From IMG/VR virus record IMGVR_UViG_3300021057_000172, positions 1 to 44,276 of that record: a stretch of 44,276 nt of DNA; one strand, written 5' to 3'. The translations under genes and the position numbers were made by a program. Below, piece after piece: positions 24,849 through 31,728 of the stretch; positions within the stretch are counted from its first letter, which is position 1, and each line of letters begins with the position of its first letter. The notes below the pieces were generated by a model. It made no database searches. It was given only the letters and a program-made list of their open reading frames with translations, and was not told the DNA's origin. The stretch comes from a virus.

Positions 24849-25062
24849 ATAGACAATCCGTTATAGCAATGGCCTCTAAACAAATAATTTCATGATCAGT
24901 TTTCCCAGGATATTTATCAGTTAAACTTTTTGGCATTCGCTGCATGAGAGAATTAGCAAGACACGCTGTCATATGAAAGAGAAGGTAGTCATAACGACTC
25001 ATCCCTGGGTCTTCAAGCTTAGCGCCCGGGGCTGTGGTAACCGGGAAGGCTGGTTTGTTCAC
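24826..25062 (-). CDS. Hypothetical small phage protein (78 aa), PAFPV...GM motif
   Basis: It begins MNKPAFPVTTAPG and contains GMSRYDYLLFHMTA. Phage proteins with PAFPV followed by GMTLRDYFAA-like segments are common in early or packaging regions and have no known role; the 38740-39009 product has a similar LTKREYFAAMAMQG segment. The GTG start overlaps the stop of the 40-residue gene as GTGA. Confidence 0.7.
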   Translation of the reverse strand: MNKPAFPVTTAPGAKLEDPGMSRYDYLLFHMTACLANSLMQRMPKSLTDKYPGKTDHEIICLEAIAITDCLFEHSQDS

Positions 25063-25181
25063 TTAATAGCCCGAAAGTCAGTCACAATACGCCAGCCAAC
25101 AATCTCTTTGCCATTCATTGTAGGGACCCAGCGCTTAGCGGCCTCAAGACTTTTCCTTGTCCTTTTTTGCTTCTTTCTCAT
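25059..25181 (-). CDS. Very small basic protein (40 aa) between terminase genes
   Basis: ATG 25181 opens a frame of 40 codons, MRKKQKRTRKSLEAAKRW then PTMNGKEIVGWRIVTDFR, ending at 25059. It overlaps the small terminase gene by 38 bases and the next gene by GTGA. AAAGG lies close to the ATG (2-3 bases), a little tight. Its conserved-looking second half and the exact GTGA junction make it likely real. The role is unknown. Confidence 0.6.
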   Translation of the reverse strand: MRKKQKRTRKSLEAAKRWVPTMNGKEIVGWRIVTDFRAIK

Positions 25182-25578
25182 TGCCTTTGTAATCATAAGC
25201 ACCTTCTATTTGTGGAGAGTCGCCATTTTCTATCTCTTCGATAAGTTTGGTTAACTGAAAGTGAATGCTTCCACGGTTGTTTAAATCGATTTCTTCTTTA
25301 GGCTTTCCGATAACTCGGTTTAGTACCTCTTCGGTTGAGCCTGATAGCATTTGCCGAGCTAACATTTTTCTAATCATGGGCTGATCATTGTCGTGCGCTG
25401 AAATTTGCTCTAACTCTGATTCAGACATTGCCCACAAATATTTAAACTCATCTAAAAGCATTTGCTTAGAAGCCTGACGCCATTCGCGTTGTTCAAGTGT
25501 GAGCTTTGGCCGCCCATTAGGATTGCCCGTCTGACCTGGCTTCCACTTCTTAACTGGCCAGTCAGGACGCTTTGGCAT
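25144..25578 (-). CDS. Terminase small subunit candidate (DUF5681-type)
   Basis: The N-terminus has WKPGQTGNPNGRPKLT, the signature of DUF5681 proteins, which are DNA-binding small terminase-like proteins beside terL. The rest is helical with a charged Lys/Glu tail (KEAKKDKEK). It should recognise phage DNA and load the large subunit. It overlaps the sigma-like gene by 17 bases. Ribosome site is GGGA at about 9 bases. Confidence 0.78.
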   Translation of the reverse strand: MPKRPDWPVKKWKPGQTGNPNGRPKLTLEQREWRQASKQMLLDEFKYLWAMSESELEQISAHDNDQPMIRKMLARQMLSGSTEEVLNRVIGKPKEEIDLNNRGSIHFQLTKLIEEIENGDSPQIEGAYDYKGNEKEAKKDKEKS

Positions 25579-26071
25579 TTGAAATTCCCTGCATTCTAAC
25601 TAGTGATGCGCTTATGATTTGGCTGACTCGGCTTTCATCAATATCAAAAATCTCTGCAAGCTCACGGTTTGTAAAACCCCATATCATTGAAAGTTTGACG
25701 ATGGCTTTTTCACGTTGGCCATCAAGCTTTGACATGAGCTTAGTAGTGTCGATTCTTGCGTCTAGGCTTTTCCTTGGGTCATAGGAAGCGGCCTTGATAA
25801 GCTTATCTTGTTGTTTCCATCCAAGAACACTCTGATCATAAACCCTAGTTTCAGAGGACTTGTTGCGCTTATCTCCAAATCTCTCTCTCAAGTAGTCACA
25901 CACATGCCAAAATAGATGCAGTATGTTTCCACGCTCTAAGGCTTTTTGAAACGTACCGTTGACCATATCGTCTAACTCCGCAGATGAAATGCCAATGCTT
26001 GCGCCATAACGCTTAATCGTTCTTTGAAGGACTTTGATTTCATCGTCTGAGAGTGAGGAGATGGGTTTCAA
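25562..26071 (-). CDS. Sigma factor-like protein (region 4 helix-turn-helix)
   Basis: The 169-residue protein is a small sigma-70-like factor. The last about 55 residues (LDGQREKAIVKLSMIWGFTN, then RELAEIFDIDESRVSQII) are a region-4 helix-turn-helix that would read a -35 element. The N-terminal part (TIKRYGASIGISSAELDDMV, KALERGNILHLFWHVCDYLR) could be region 2. It is placed directly before the terminase genes, so it probably directs host RNA polymerase to late promoters. The TTG start overlaps the methyltransferase stop as TTGA. It could also be a Ogr-like or anti-termination regulator that borrows a sigma HTH. Confidence 0.75.
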   Translation of the reverse strand: MKPISSLSDDEIKVLQRTIKRYGASIGISSAELDDMVNGTFQKALERGNILHLFWHVCDYLRERFGDKRNKSSETRVYDQSVLGWKQQDKLIKAASYDPRKSLDARIDTTKLMSKLDGQREKAIVKLSMIWGFTNRELAEIFDIDESRVSQIISASLVRMQGISNAKAS

Positions 26072-27075
26072 GCCGCAATTCTCCTCTCAGCGATTTTGAC
26101 ATATTCTTCATTCATTTCGATGCCGATGAATTTAAAGCCAAGGTTTTTACAGGCCACACCTGTACTGCCTGAGCCCATGAAGGGATCAAGGACGGTGCCG
26201 TTTGGTGGAGTGACTAGCTTGATGAGGTATTCCATGAGCTTCACGGGTTTGACGGTGGGATGGACATTACCTTCGCCACGCTCGCGCTTTGAAGCCTTGG
26301 CGACATAGAAGAAACGGGAGGCTCCTATCTTATCGTCGCCATACCTATGATCGGCCATGCGTTCTCTGCTTCCATGTTCGGCTATACCAAAGTCACCAAT
26401 ATGCTTTTGCCTTGGCCTGGCTTTTCCAGCAGAGTGAATTCCACCAGCAATACTCTGCTCGTCCAGCAATTTTGCGGCTTCTTCATCAAAGAGCACGTTC
26501 GCTGGCCAGCGGCCTAGAGCAGGCGTGACTGAGCCTTTACCGCCGTTGCCCCAACCAGCAACTGCGCCTTGCGATGAGTTGCCCGATCCGCTCGGCGTGC
26601 GCTCGCCATCGGCGAGTCCAATCCTGCTCACATCAATATTCAGCCCGCCAACTCCCCACTTCAGCACATTCTCAGCAACAGTGAGACCTTTCTCCAGAGG
26701 CTTGCGAGCTAAACATATCGGCTCGTTAGCTGGCTTTAGAGCTGTACCCCAGCCCTTGAAATCGCCCTCTTTGATGTTGTGAGATTTTGGGAATCCTTGC
26801 CCGTACAGCCAAGCAAGTTGGTCTCTAATCTCAAATCCAGCATCTTCAATTCTAACAACACCTCTGTGATAAGTGCGCGTGCCAAAGAAAGCGAGCAGGT
26901 GTCCACCTGGCTTCAATACTCGTAAAGCCTCACGCCAAATTTCAGTTGATGGGACGTCATAGTCCCATTTCTTACCCATAAAGCTAAGGCCATACGGCGG
27001 ATCTGTCACAATCGCATCCACGCTATTGTCCGCAAGCTCTTTCATTCTGATTAGGCAGTCGCCGTGGAGGATCAT
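26068..27075 (-). CDS. DNA (adenine-N6 or cytosine-N4) methyltransferase, beta class
   Basis: The DPPYGLSF motif IV at residues 25-32 lies near the N-terminus and the SAM-binding FMGSGST motif I at 299-305 lies near the C-terminus, which is the beta order. The C-terminal VLDPFMGSGSTGVA and GIEMNEEYVKIAERR are typical. The target domain (about 130-230) is long. No restriction partner is adjacent, so it is an orphan methylase, probably for protection from host restriction or regulation. ATGA overlap with the upstream gene. Confidence 0.92.
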   Translation of the reverse strand: MILHGDCLIRMKELADNSVDAIVTDPPYGLSFMGKKWDYDVPSTEIWREALRVLKPGGHLLAFFGTRTYHRGVVRIEDAGFEIRDQLAWLYGQGFPKSHNIKEGDFKGWGTALKPANEPICLARKPLEKGLTVAENVLKWGVGGLNIDVSRIGLADGERTPSGSGNSSQGAVAGWGNGGKGSVTPALGRWPANVLFDEEAAKLLDEQSIAGGIHSAGKARPRQKHIGDFGIAEHGSRERMADHRYGDDKIGASRFFYVAKASKRERGEGNVHPTVKPVKLMEYLIKLVTPPNGTVLDPFMGSGSTGVACKNLGFKFIGIEMNEEYVKIAERRIAA

Positions 27076-27278
27076 GAATTCCCCTTATCCAAGAAATGCC
27101 CCATCTTTTCTCTACGTAATCGAATTAGCTTTGCCGCATAACGGGCATTCATAAGATTAACCACGGGCACAGAAGTCCCCAATTTCTGAGCAACTTCCAA
27201 GGGCGTGAACCCTTGCGACATATACGCAAAGACCTCATGGTCTTTTCCAAAGGGCACTGTCAGCACTTCAGAGTGCAT
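27072..27278 (-). CDS. Small helix-turn-helix-like protein (68 aa)
   Basis: The segment FTPLEVAQKLGTSVPVVNLMNAR fits a helix-turn-helix (residues of about 24-46), followed by a basic stretch KLIRLRREK. It overlaps the LuxR-type gene by 11 bases and the methyltransferase by ATGA. It is presumably a DNA-binding accessory regulator. No closer family is recognised. Confidence 0.62.
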   Translation of the reverse strand: MHSEVLTVPFGKDHEVFAYMSQGFTPLEVAQKLGTSVPVVNLMNARYAAKLIRLRREKMGHFLDKGNS

Positions 27279-27618
27279 TATTCACCATTGCCATAAGTTG
27301 TACACGGGACTTAACTTTGCACTTCTTAAAAATATTGGTGAAATGAAACTTAACCGTTTTCTCAGTAACGAAGAGAAGGTCGCCAATTTCCTTATTGGTA
27401 AGTCCCTTATTACAAAAAAGCTCAGCCACTCGATATTCACCAGGGCTTAATCCGTGCTTTGCAAATAGCTTTCTTAAAGAGATGTTGCCGTCTATGCGCT
27501 CCTGGACAAGGTTTGCTGCCTCTTCTTTTATAAGCTTTCTCAGCGTTTGACGCTCTTGAGGGGTTAATTCTTGATTAGGTACAAGCGGCTCAATGCCTGG
27601 GGGAAGGGCGGTGTGCAT
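27268..27618 (-). CDS. LuxR/FixJ-type transcription regulator
   Basis: The C-terminal half is a LuxR (GerE) helix-turn-helix: LSPGEYRVAELFCNKGLTNK, then EIGDLLFVTEKTVKFHFTN and IFKKCKVKSRVQLMAMV. The N-terminal part is short (about 50 residues, helical), with no receiver or autoinducer-binding domain, so it is a stand-alone DNA-binding regulator. ATG 27618 has AAGGA at 5-6 bases; the longer in-frame ATG at 27708 has no ribosome site. It heads the whole late operon, suggesting a late-gene activator or a sensor of lysogen state. Family knowledge: GerE-like domains activate transcription at dyad sites. Confidence 0.85.
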   Translation of the reverse strand: MHTALPPGIEPLVPNQELTPQERQTLRKLIKEEAANLVQERIDGNISLRKLFAKHGLSPGEYRVAELFCNKGLTNKEIGDLLFVTEKTVKFHFTNIFKKCKVKSRVQLMAMVNNAL

Positions 27619-27756
27619 CGGTTTCCTTAAATACTGTGAGAGGGTTTTAAATAAGTTCATGGCATAATTTAAGCAACTCACACAGGTTCTATAAAGCGCA
27701 GACTCCATTTTTACATTTTGGAGTACAAAACGTATCTCTTGCGGATATAATTTTTT
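27619..27756. promoter_or_regulatory. Divergent regulatory region between late operon and rightward island
   Basis: This gap holds a dyad ACTCCA-N11-TGGAGT (27702-27724) and the left arm of CGTATCT...AGATACG (27731-27737 and 27781-27787). On the plus strand TATAAT (27746-27751) ends five bases before ATG 27757. On the minus strand TTGCTT-17-TATTTA lies just ahead of the LuxR-type gene. The late operon start and rightward island start probably both lie here; -35 elements are weak, as expected for activated promoters. Confidence 0.5.
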
Positions 27757-28059
27757 ATGTTGAAAATGACAGCAATGTATAGATACGATTTATACATGAA
27801 ATTTAATATTGACGAACTTATACCCCAAAACTTGTCCGGAAAAGTGCAATTTCGAGTCACAAAAAACGAAGAAAAAAGATTTTCTAGTTTAAAAAAGAGA
27901 CTCGCAAAGGTAAGCCCTCATGGACGCATCTCTCACTTTGCAAGAAAATATGTTATCCAAATGATGGATGATCTTGAAATCATTGTGAAAGAAGCAGAAG
28001 AACAAGGACAAAAAAATGCAGTTTCAAGCGGCTTTGACCTCCCAAGAGGCGCTGCCTAG
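27757..28059 (+). CDS. Ribbon-helix-helix-like DNA-binding protein, rightward
   Basis: The segment GKVQFRVTKNEEKRFSSL followed by ISHFARKYVIQMMDDLEI looks like an RHH fold (one strand, two helices) as in MobC/CopG-type proteins. It resembles the product at 38293-38724 in the same places. No Shine-Dalgarno is seen for any start; TATAAT ends five bases before ATG 27757, so the message could be leaderless. ATGs at 27766, 27775 and 27796 are alternatives. Likely a regulator. Confidence 0.7.
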   Translation: MLKMTAMYRYDLYMKFNIDELIPQNLSGKVQFRVTKNEEKRFSSLKKRLAKVSPHGRISHFARKYVIQMMDDLEIIVKEAEEQGQKNAVSSGFDLPRGAA

Positions 28060-28060
28060 A

Positions 28061-28237
28061 TTACTGTTTTTTTTCTGATTTGTCGGCTGATTTTGGGTTC
28101 ATTTTCACCGACTCAAGCTTTCGCTGAAGTCTTGCATCGACCTGTTCAAAGAGTAAGTTTAAGCGCTCCCAATTGTTCATTTTCTTAACGTCTTTGAGCG
28201 GAAACTTCTTATCAGAATTTTTCTTTTTAGTAGCCAT
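28061..28237 (-). CDS. Small basic protein (58 aa), convergent with the RHH gene
   Basis: ATG 28237 opens 58 codons starting MATKKKNSDKKFPLKDVKKM and ending in Ser/Lys-rich residues; the middle (NNWERLNLLFEQVDARLQRK) is helical. It fills a gap between two rightward genes in the opposite direction. The ribosome site is poor (AGG about 11 bases away), so expression is less certain. Confidence 0.45.
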   Translation of the reverse strand: MATKKKNSDKKFPLKDVKKMNNWERLNLLFEQVDARLQRKLESVKMNPKSADKSEKKQ

Positions 28238-28297
28238 TAACGTGCTTACCTAATGAACACCTGACATTAAGTCACCAGATATTTATTATTTAAGAAT

Positions 28298-29086
28298 ATG
28301 TCAGAAAATAAACCGCGCATTATTTTGTGGGATTTAGAGACGCTTCCAAACTTGCTTGAGGCTTTAAAGATTTGGCCAGGGATAAGTAACTATCCAGGGC
28401 TGTCTTTAAAGGCCACTATTAACACAATTATTTGCGCTGGCTGGAAGGTTCTAGGCGAAAAAGAAACTCACTGTATAAGCGCCTGGGACTTTAAAACGCG
28501 CTGGAAGAGAAACGTGAACGACGACTACATGGTTTGCAAAGAGCTCTACAAAGTTCTTAAAGATGCTGATGCTATCGTCACTCATAACGGCAAAAGGTTT
28601 GACCTACCATTTCTAAAAACCCGCTTAGAAAAACATAACCTGCCAACTCTACCTAAGACTTTGCGCCACATAGACACATGCTCGGTCTCTAAACAAAACC
28701 TCTCACCTTTTAATAACCGCCTAAACACTCTGGGAGAGCAGTTTGTTGGCGAAGAAAAAATGGGGCATGAAGGCTGGCCAATGTGGGTGAAGGTTTGGCA
28801 TAGAGACGCTGTCGCTCAAGAAAATATGAAACAATACTGTATGCAAGACGTGCGGCTGTTAGAAAAAATATATCTCAAGCTTAGAAAGCATTCTGATAAG
28901 GTTCCTAATCACGCTCTTTTTGGTGATAACATTCACAAGAATTGTCCCAATTGTGGAAGCGTTTCAATAACGAAAGAGGGCCTGCGTCCTGCTGGCAAGA
29001 TTCTTCGGCAGCGCTGGCTTTGCAAATCGTGTGGCACCTATTCATATGAGAAAGTTAAACAAGAAAAACCAAGGCTTGCGGTGTGA
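28298..29086 (+). CDS. DEDDy 3'-5' exonuclease with C-terminal zinc ribbon
   Basis: The RNase H-like exonuclease core (YprB/DnaQ type) has all four acidic residues and the Tyr: D12-x-E14 (LWDLET), D102 (GKRFDLPFL) and Y180-x3-D184 (YCMQD). Residues of about 216-250 hold C-x2-C ... C-x2-C (NCPNCG, LCKSCG), a zinc ribbon for DNA or RNA binding. Likely it processes single strands during replication/recombination or degrades host nucleic acid. It lacks a Shine-Dalgarno, and TATTAT lies 8 bases before the ATG, so it may also be leaderless. Confidence 0.85.
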   Translation: MSENKPRIILWDLETLPNLLEALKIWPGISNYPGLSLKATINTIICAGWKVLGEKETHCISAWDFKTRWKRNVNDDYMVCKELYKVLKDADAIVTHNGKRFDLPFLKTRLEKHNLPTLPKTLRHIDTCSVSKQNLSPFNNRLNTLGEQFVGEEKMGHEGWPMWVKVWHRDAVAQENMKQYCMQDVRLLEKIYLKLRKHSDKVPNHALFGDNIHKNCPNCGSVSITKEGLRPAGKILRQRWLCKSCGTYSYEKVKQEKPRLAV

Positions 29087-29289
29087 TATGTCCTATCTGC
29101 ATGGGCTGGATGCTTGAAACTACTAAAGGCATTCGTCGTTGCAGTACTTGTCGCTACACAATTAAAACAAGGCGAGTGCGTCGGCGCATGCAAGGTTCTA
29201 AACTACGACGGCGGTCACTTAAACCAAAAACAAGAGTGCGTGTGCGAGACAAACATGGGGCCGCTGCAAGAGTTTCTAAAAGGCTATAG
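29083..29289 (+). CDS. Small zinc-ribbon protein (68 aa), overlaps next gene
   Basis: The GTG start makes a GTGA overlap with the exonuclease stop, with AAGG at 6-7 bases. It begins MICPICMGWM and continues RRCSTCRYTI, a Cys4 zinc ribbon in about 25 residues, then turns very basic (RRVRRRMQGSKLRRRSLK). The basic part is encoded by the same DNA as the secreted protein at 29114-29374 in another frame, so its composition may be forced by that overlap. It may be truly dual coding. Confidence 0.5.
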   Translation: MICPICMGWMLETTKGIRRCSTCRYTIKTRRVRRRMQGSKLRRRSLKPKTRVRVRDKHGAAARVSKRL

Positions 29290-29374
29290 GCAGCGAAGAG
29301 TTGTGAATGAAGAGCCGGTGTTGACGGTTACTATTCCTGAGAAAAAAGAGCCATACGAGTTCCCGACCTATTGA
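29114..29374 (+). CDS. Small secreted or membrane-associated Cys-rich protein (86 aa)
   Basis: The start TTG 29114 gives MKLLKAFVVAVLVATQLKQG, a signal-peptide-like segment, followed by paired cysteines (GECVGACK, ECVCETN) that could form disulfides in the periplasm. The gene overlaps the zinc-ribbon gene over most of the latter. A ribosome site is weak. It is the last rightward gene and ends 40 bases before a convergent gene. Confidence 0.55.
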   Translation: MKLLKAFVVAVLVATQLKQGECVGACKVLNYDGGHLNQKQECVCETNMGPLQEFLKGYRQRRVVNEEPVLTVTIPEKKEPYEFPTY

Positions 29375-29413
29375 CCTAAATCAGGTTCATATCGACTAAA
29401 ATTTAGTTCGTTG

Positions 29414-29737
29414 TTAGGGGACGCGTTTCCAATGGCCAAGGGCGACTAAAGCCGCAACGCAAATGTCTTCACACTTATCTTGAATTAATGGAATCGGTTG
29501 AAATTTATGAAGCACCTCACTCATTTGATAACTCGGAAGTTGCTCTGTAAAGCGCTCCCAAATTGCTTCGCCCATTTCCTCCATGGCATCAATAACTAGC
29601 TGAGAATCACCTGGGTTTGTTGAGTAGTGCGGAACATACCTATGAACGCCGTCGATAACTGACTTACCTTCCTTATCAACTTCGCGCTTGAAAACATGCT
29701 GTTCAATTAAAAAGTCTAATGGCCTACCAGCTTGCAT
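29414..29737 (-). CDS. Phage ABA-sandwich domain protein (107 aa)
   Basis: From ATG 29737 (GGAGG three bases upstream) it begins MQAGRPLDFLIEQHVFKREV and contains VPHYSTNPGDSQLVIDAMEE. These match phage ABA-sandwich proteins, which read AGRELDALVAEKV and PxYSTD...A..VV.KM. The family is widespread in phages with no known function. It is the last gene of the early operon. Confidence 0.75.
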   Translation of the reverse strand: MQAGRPLDFLIEQHVFKREVDKEGKSVIDGVHRYVPHYSTNPGDSQLVIDAMEEMGEAIWERFTEQLPSYQMSEVLHKFQPIPLIQDKCEDICVAALVALGHWKRVP

Positions 29738-29791
29738 GAGCCTCCAAACCAAGCGACCCCTGTTCAATTACGTTGTTGGGGCCGCTGTCAT

Positions 29792-29926
29792 TTACTTACG
29801 TGATTTTGTTTTTGTTGTCTTGCGTTTTTTGCTGGTCTTTTTTGTGGCCACAGTGGACTCCTTTCTTTTGTCATGCGTTGATGGATCTAAAATGTAATGG
29901 TCATTGCGTGCTTGTGCCTGGGTCAC
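29792..29926 (-). CDS. Very small Lys/Thr-rich protein (44 aa)
   Basis: GTG 29926 forms a GTGA overlap with the upstream stop and has GAGGGG before it. The product begins MTQAQARNDHYILDPSTHDK and ends in a basic tail of alternating Lys and Thr. An internal GTG (29851) with a very good AAAGGAG would make a 19-residue basic peptide from the same frame. Role unknown; basic peptides of this kind often bind nucleic acid. Confidence 0.55.
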   Translation of the reverse strand: MTQAQARNDHYILDPSTHDKRKESTVATKKTSKKRKTTKTKSRK

Positions 29927-30270
29927 ACGATCCCCTCTCGTTCGATCATATCTGCGAGTTGCTCCATTTGTTTGGAGCTCGCTTCTCTGAGCGCCCACAA
30001 AATCTGCTCCTTAGTTACACCCTTACGAATTGGCTCGATGAGCAGCAGGCGAGCTTGATGCGTATGTTCCTTATTTCCAGGACTGCCGATTACAAAAGCA
30101 TAGTCTCGCTGTAATTCTTTGCTGATGTTGTCAGATTTAAACCCGACCACAGGCGCTTGCTCAAGCATTGCCTCAACGTCGCGAGCAGGTATCATATAAT
30201 CAACAACATCAATCTCAGGATACTGGCTAATAATCGTCAACCCCGCAGCTTCACATAGTTTGTATTTCAC
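29923..30270 (-). CDS. Hypothetical early protein (115 aa)
   Basis: I do not recognise it. It is mixed alpha/beta (MKYKLCEAAGLTIISQYPEI, then DYAFVIGSPGNKEHTHQARL) and ends in a helix (SKQMEQLADMIEREGIV). Its GTG forms a GTGA overlap with the gene upstream. Possibly a host take-over protein, from position only. Confidence 0.65.
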   Translation of the reverse strand: MKYKLCEAAGLTIISQYPEIDVVDYMIPARDVEAMLEQAPVVGFKSDNISKELQRDYAFVIGSPGNKEHTHQARLLLIEPIRKGVTKEQILWALREASSKQMEQLADMIEREGIV

Positions 30271-30518
30271 AACTTCTCCCTTTGAAGGCCTGCCTTCATT
30301 ATCTCCAGCGCTTTTATAAAGCGATCTATATCATCAGTAGATATGCGGAGATGCCCGCTTCTCATATTGTCGAGCTTCCATTTTTTATTACTGATCACAA
30401 CTCCAATAGGCTTATAAGTGCTGTAATCTTTGCCTCTTATTTCCTTTGTCCACTCGTCAAGCTCATAGCCTTCGAAGTCGTCTCCTGTTTTTATTGGCGA
30501 CAAAAAAAGATTGCTCAC
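30267..30518 (-). CDS. Hypothetical early protein (83 aa)
   Basis: I do not recognise it. It contains YKPIGVVISNKKWKLD and ends in an amphipathic helix (DDIDRFIKALEIMKAGLQRE). It is chained by GTGA overlaps to both neighbours. No motif is seen. Confidence 0.65.
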   Translation of the reverse strand: MSNLFLSPIKTGDDFEGYELDEWTKEIRGKDYSTYKPIGVVISNKKWKLDNMRSGHLRISTDDIDRFIKALEIMKAGLQREKL

Positions 30519-30676
30519 TCATCCTCCTGCATATGCATTCTTCCCCCGTTAAATTTGATTTCAGTTTTCAAACGCCCTCGCTCGCGTGCAATTTCTTTAA
30601 AATCCATTATGGTCGTGACCAATGAGGAGTGCGCTCCAGTTTGGTCACTTAATACAGCTCTGTCGTCATTTATCAT
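30515..30676 (-). CDS. Small hypothetical early protein (about 53 aa)
   Basis: The frame has three possible starts: ATG 30727 with no ribosome site, ATG 30688 with none, and ATG 30676 with TGGAAA about 8 bases upstream; the last is chosen (MINDDRAVLSDQ onward). It overlaps the Cys-rich upstream gene by 11 bases and the next gene as GTGA. No family is recognised. Confidence 0.5.
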   Translation of the reverse strand: MINDDRAVLSDQTGAHSSLVTTIMDFKEIARERGRLKTEIKFNGGRMHMQEDE

Positions 30677-30968
30677 GATAATTTCCATTACATACTTGAG
30701 TTTGCGCTTGAGCCAATTCAGGTTCATAAATCACTGGGCTAATTGTACATCCGTAAATCTTTTTAGTTTCCTCATCGGTTGATGTCCTGAATTTATCTCC
30801 ACCGCACAGTTGACATTTATAATCATGGGGCTCTCCGTCTCCATAGAGACTTTGTGTTTTTTTGTCCTGCTTATTAAACCACGCTACAAATTCTGCGCTT
30901 TCCTTTACCGCATATTCCTTAGTGACAGCGAAAGAAATCCAATTGCATTTAATGCAGGTGACATTCAT
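30666..30968 (-). CDS. Zinc-finger-like early protein (100 aa)
   Basis: C5-x2-C8 near the N-terminus (VTCIKCNW) and C52-x2-C55 (YKCQLCGG) form a probable zinc site; the second pair is followed by DKFRTSTDEETKK. AGG lies 7 bases before the ATG. It begins after a 59-base gap (30969-31027) that holds nothing obvious. Function unknown. Confidence 0.65.
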   Translation of the reverse strand: MNVTCIKCNWISFAVTKEYAVKESAEFVAWFNKQDKKTQSLYGDGEPHDYKCQLCGGDKFRTSTDEETKKIYGCTISPVIYEPELAQAQTQVCNGNYHDK

Positions 30969-31027
30969 AACTCAGCCTCGCTCTTTGTAGTTATTCCGAT
31001 AAACGCATAATCGATTTAAGAGAATAA

Positions 31028-31501
31028 TCACCCGCCCGTTTTTTCGTCTGCCGATAATTCGGTCAGGCCAGCCTCTCGCTTAGCTTCTAACCAGTGCTCA
31101 TGATCTTCCTGTGTCGTGATGATTGAATCAGCTTTCTGCACGAGATCGCGAAGGCGCTGGATGATCTCACCGCGCTCGTGAAAGTCTCGCTCAATGATGC
31201 TGACTAGAGACTTCAACTTCTCATTTTCGCGATAAAGATCCATTGCCTTAGAGTTACAAAGCTCAACCGGCGAGTCGCAGTTAAGGCATGTGCCTATTCG
31301 CGCTTTGTCCACTTTATCCTTGAGGGCAACATTCTCGGCTCTGAGTCGGTCGTTGTCGCTTCTGACAATCTCATGTAGGTATCCTGGAAGGTTATCGCCC
31401 AACTCTTTTAATTCCAGATTCTCCTTGGTGACGGCTTCGAGCTGGGAGCGGAGTTCGGCAAACGGATCGGGCAGTTCTTCTCCTGGATTTATTACTGTCA
31501 C
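31028..31501 (-). CDS. Coiled-coil early protein with Cys pair (157 aa)
   Basis: From GTG 31501 (GTGA overlap with the upstream stop, AAGGAG before it) the product is nearly all heptad-like helix (LRSQLEAVTKENLELKELGD, then NDRLRAENVALKDKVDKARI), broken by CLNCDSPVELC around residues 70-82, a possible metal clasp. A longer in-frame start is rejected because it lies within the neighbour. Function unknown. Confidence 0.68.
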   Translation of the reverse strand: MTVINPGEELPDPFAELRSQLEAVTKENLELKELGDNLPGYLHEIVRSDNDRLRAENVALKDKVDKARIGTCLNCDSPVELCNSKAMDLYRENEKLKSLVSIIERDFHERGEIIQRLRDLVQKADSIITTQEDHEHWLEAKREAGLTELSADEKTGG

Positions 31502-31728
31502 ACGTTCTCCTTGGTAGAATATCGGTTGTTCAAGATAGCGTCGATCCCAACAATCTCTAGTAGGTTTCGCTCTAAGCCCTGCGCTGACTCTTCTGCCCAA
31601 TCACGCAACCACTGAATGTTTCTCTCGGCAGCATCGATATAAGTTTCGTTATCTTGCTTTTGCATACAGTCGAAGCTTGTAGCATTTTTATACTTAGCTT
31701 CGAAAATCTTGAATTGTTTTTCTGTCAC
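31498..31728 (-). CDS. Hypothetical early protein (76 aa)
   Basis: I do not recognise it. It is helical, with NIQWLRDWAEESAQGLERNL in the middle. It joins both neighbours by GTGA overlaps, so it belongs to the same translationally coupled chain. Confidence 0.65.
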   Translation of the reverse strand: MTEKQFKIFEAKYKNATSFDCMQKQDNETYIDAAERNIQWLRDWAEESAQGLERNLLEIVGIDAILNNRYSTKENV

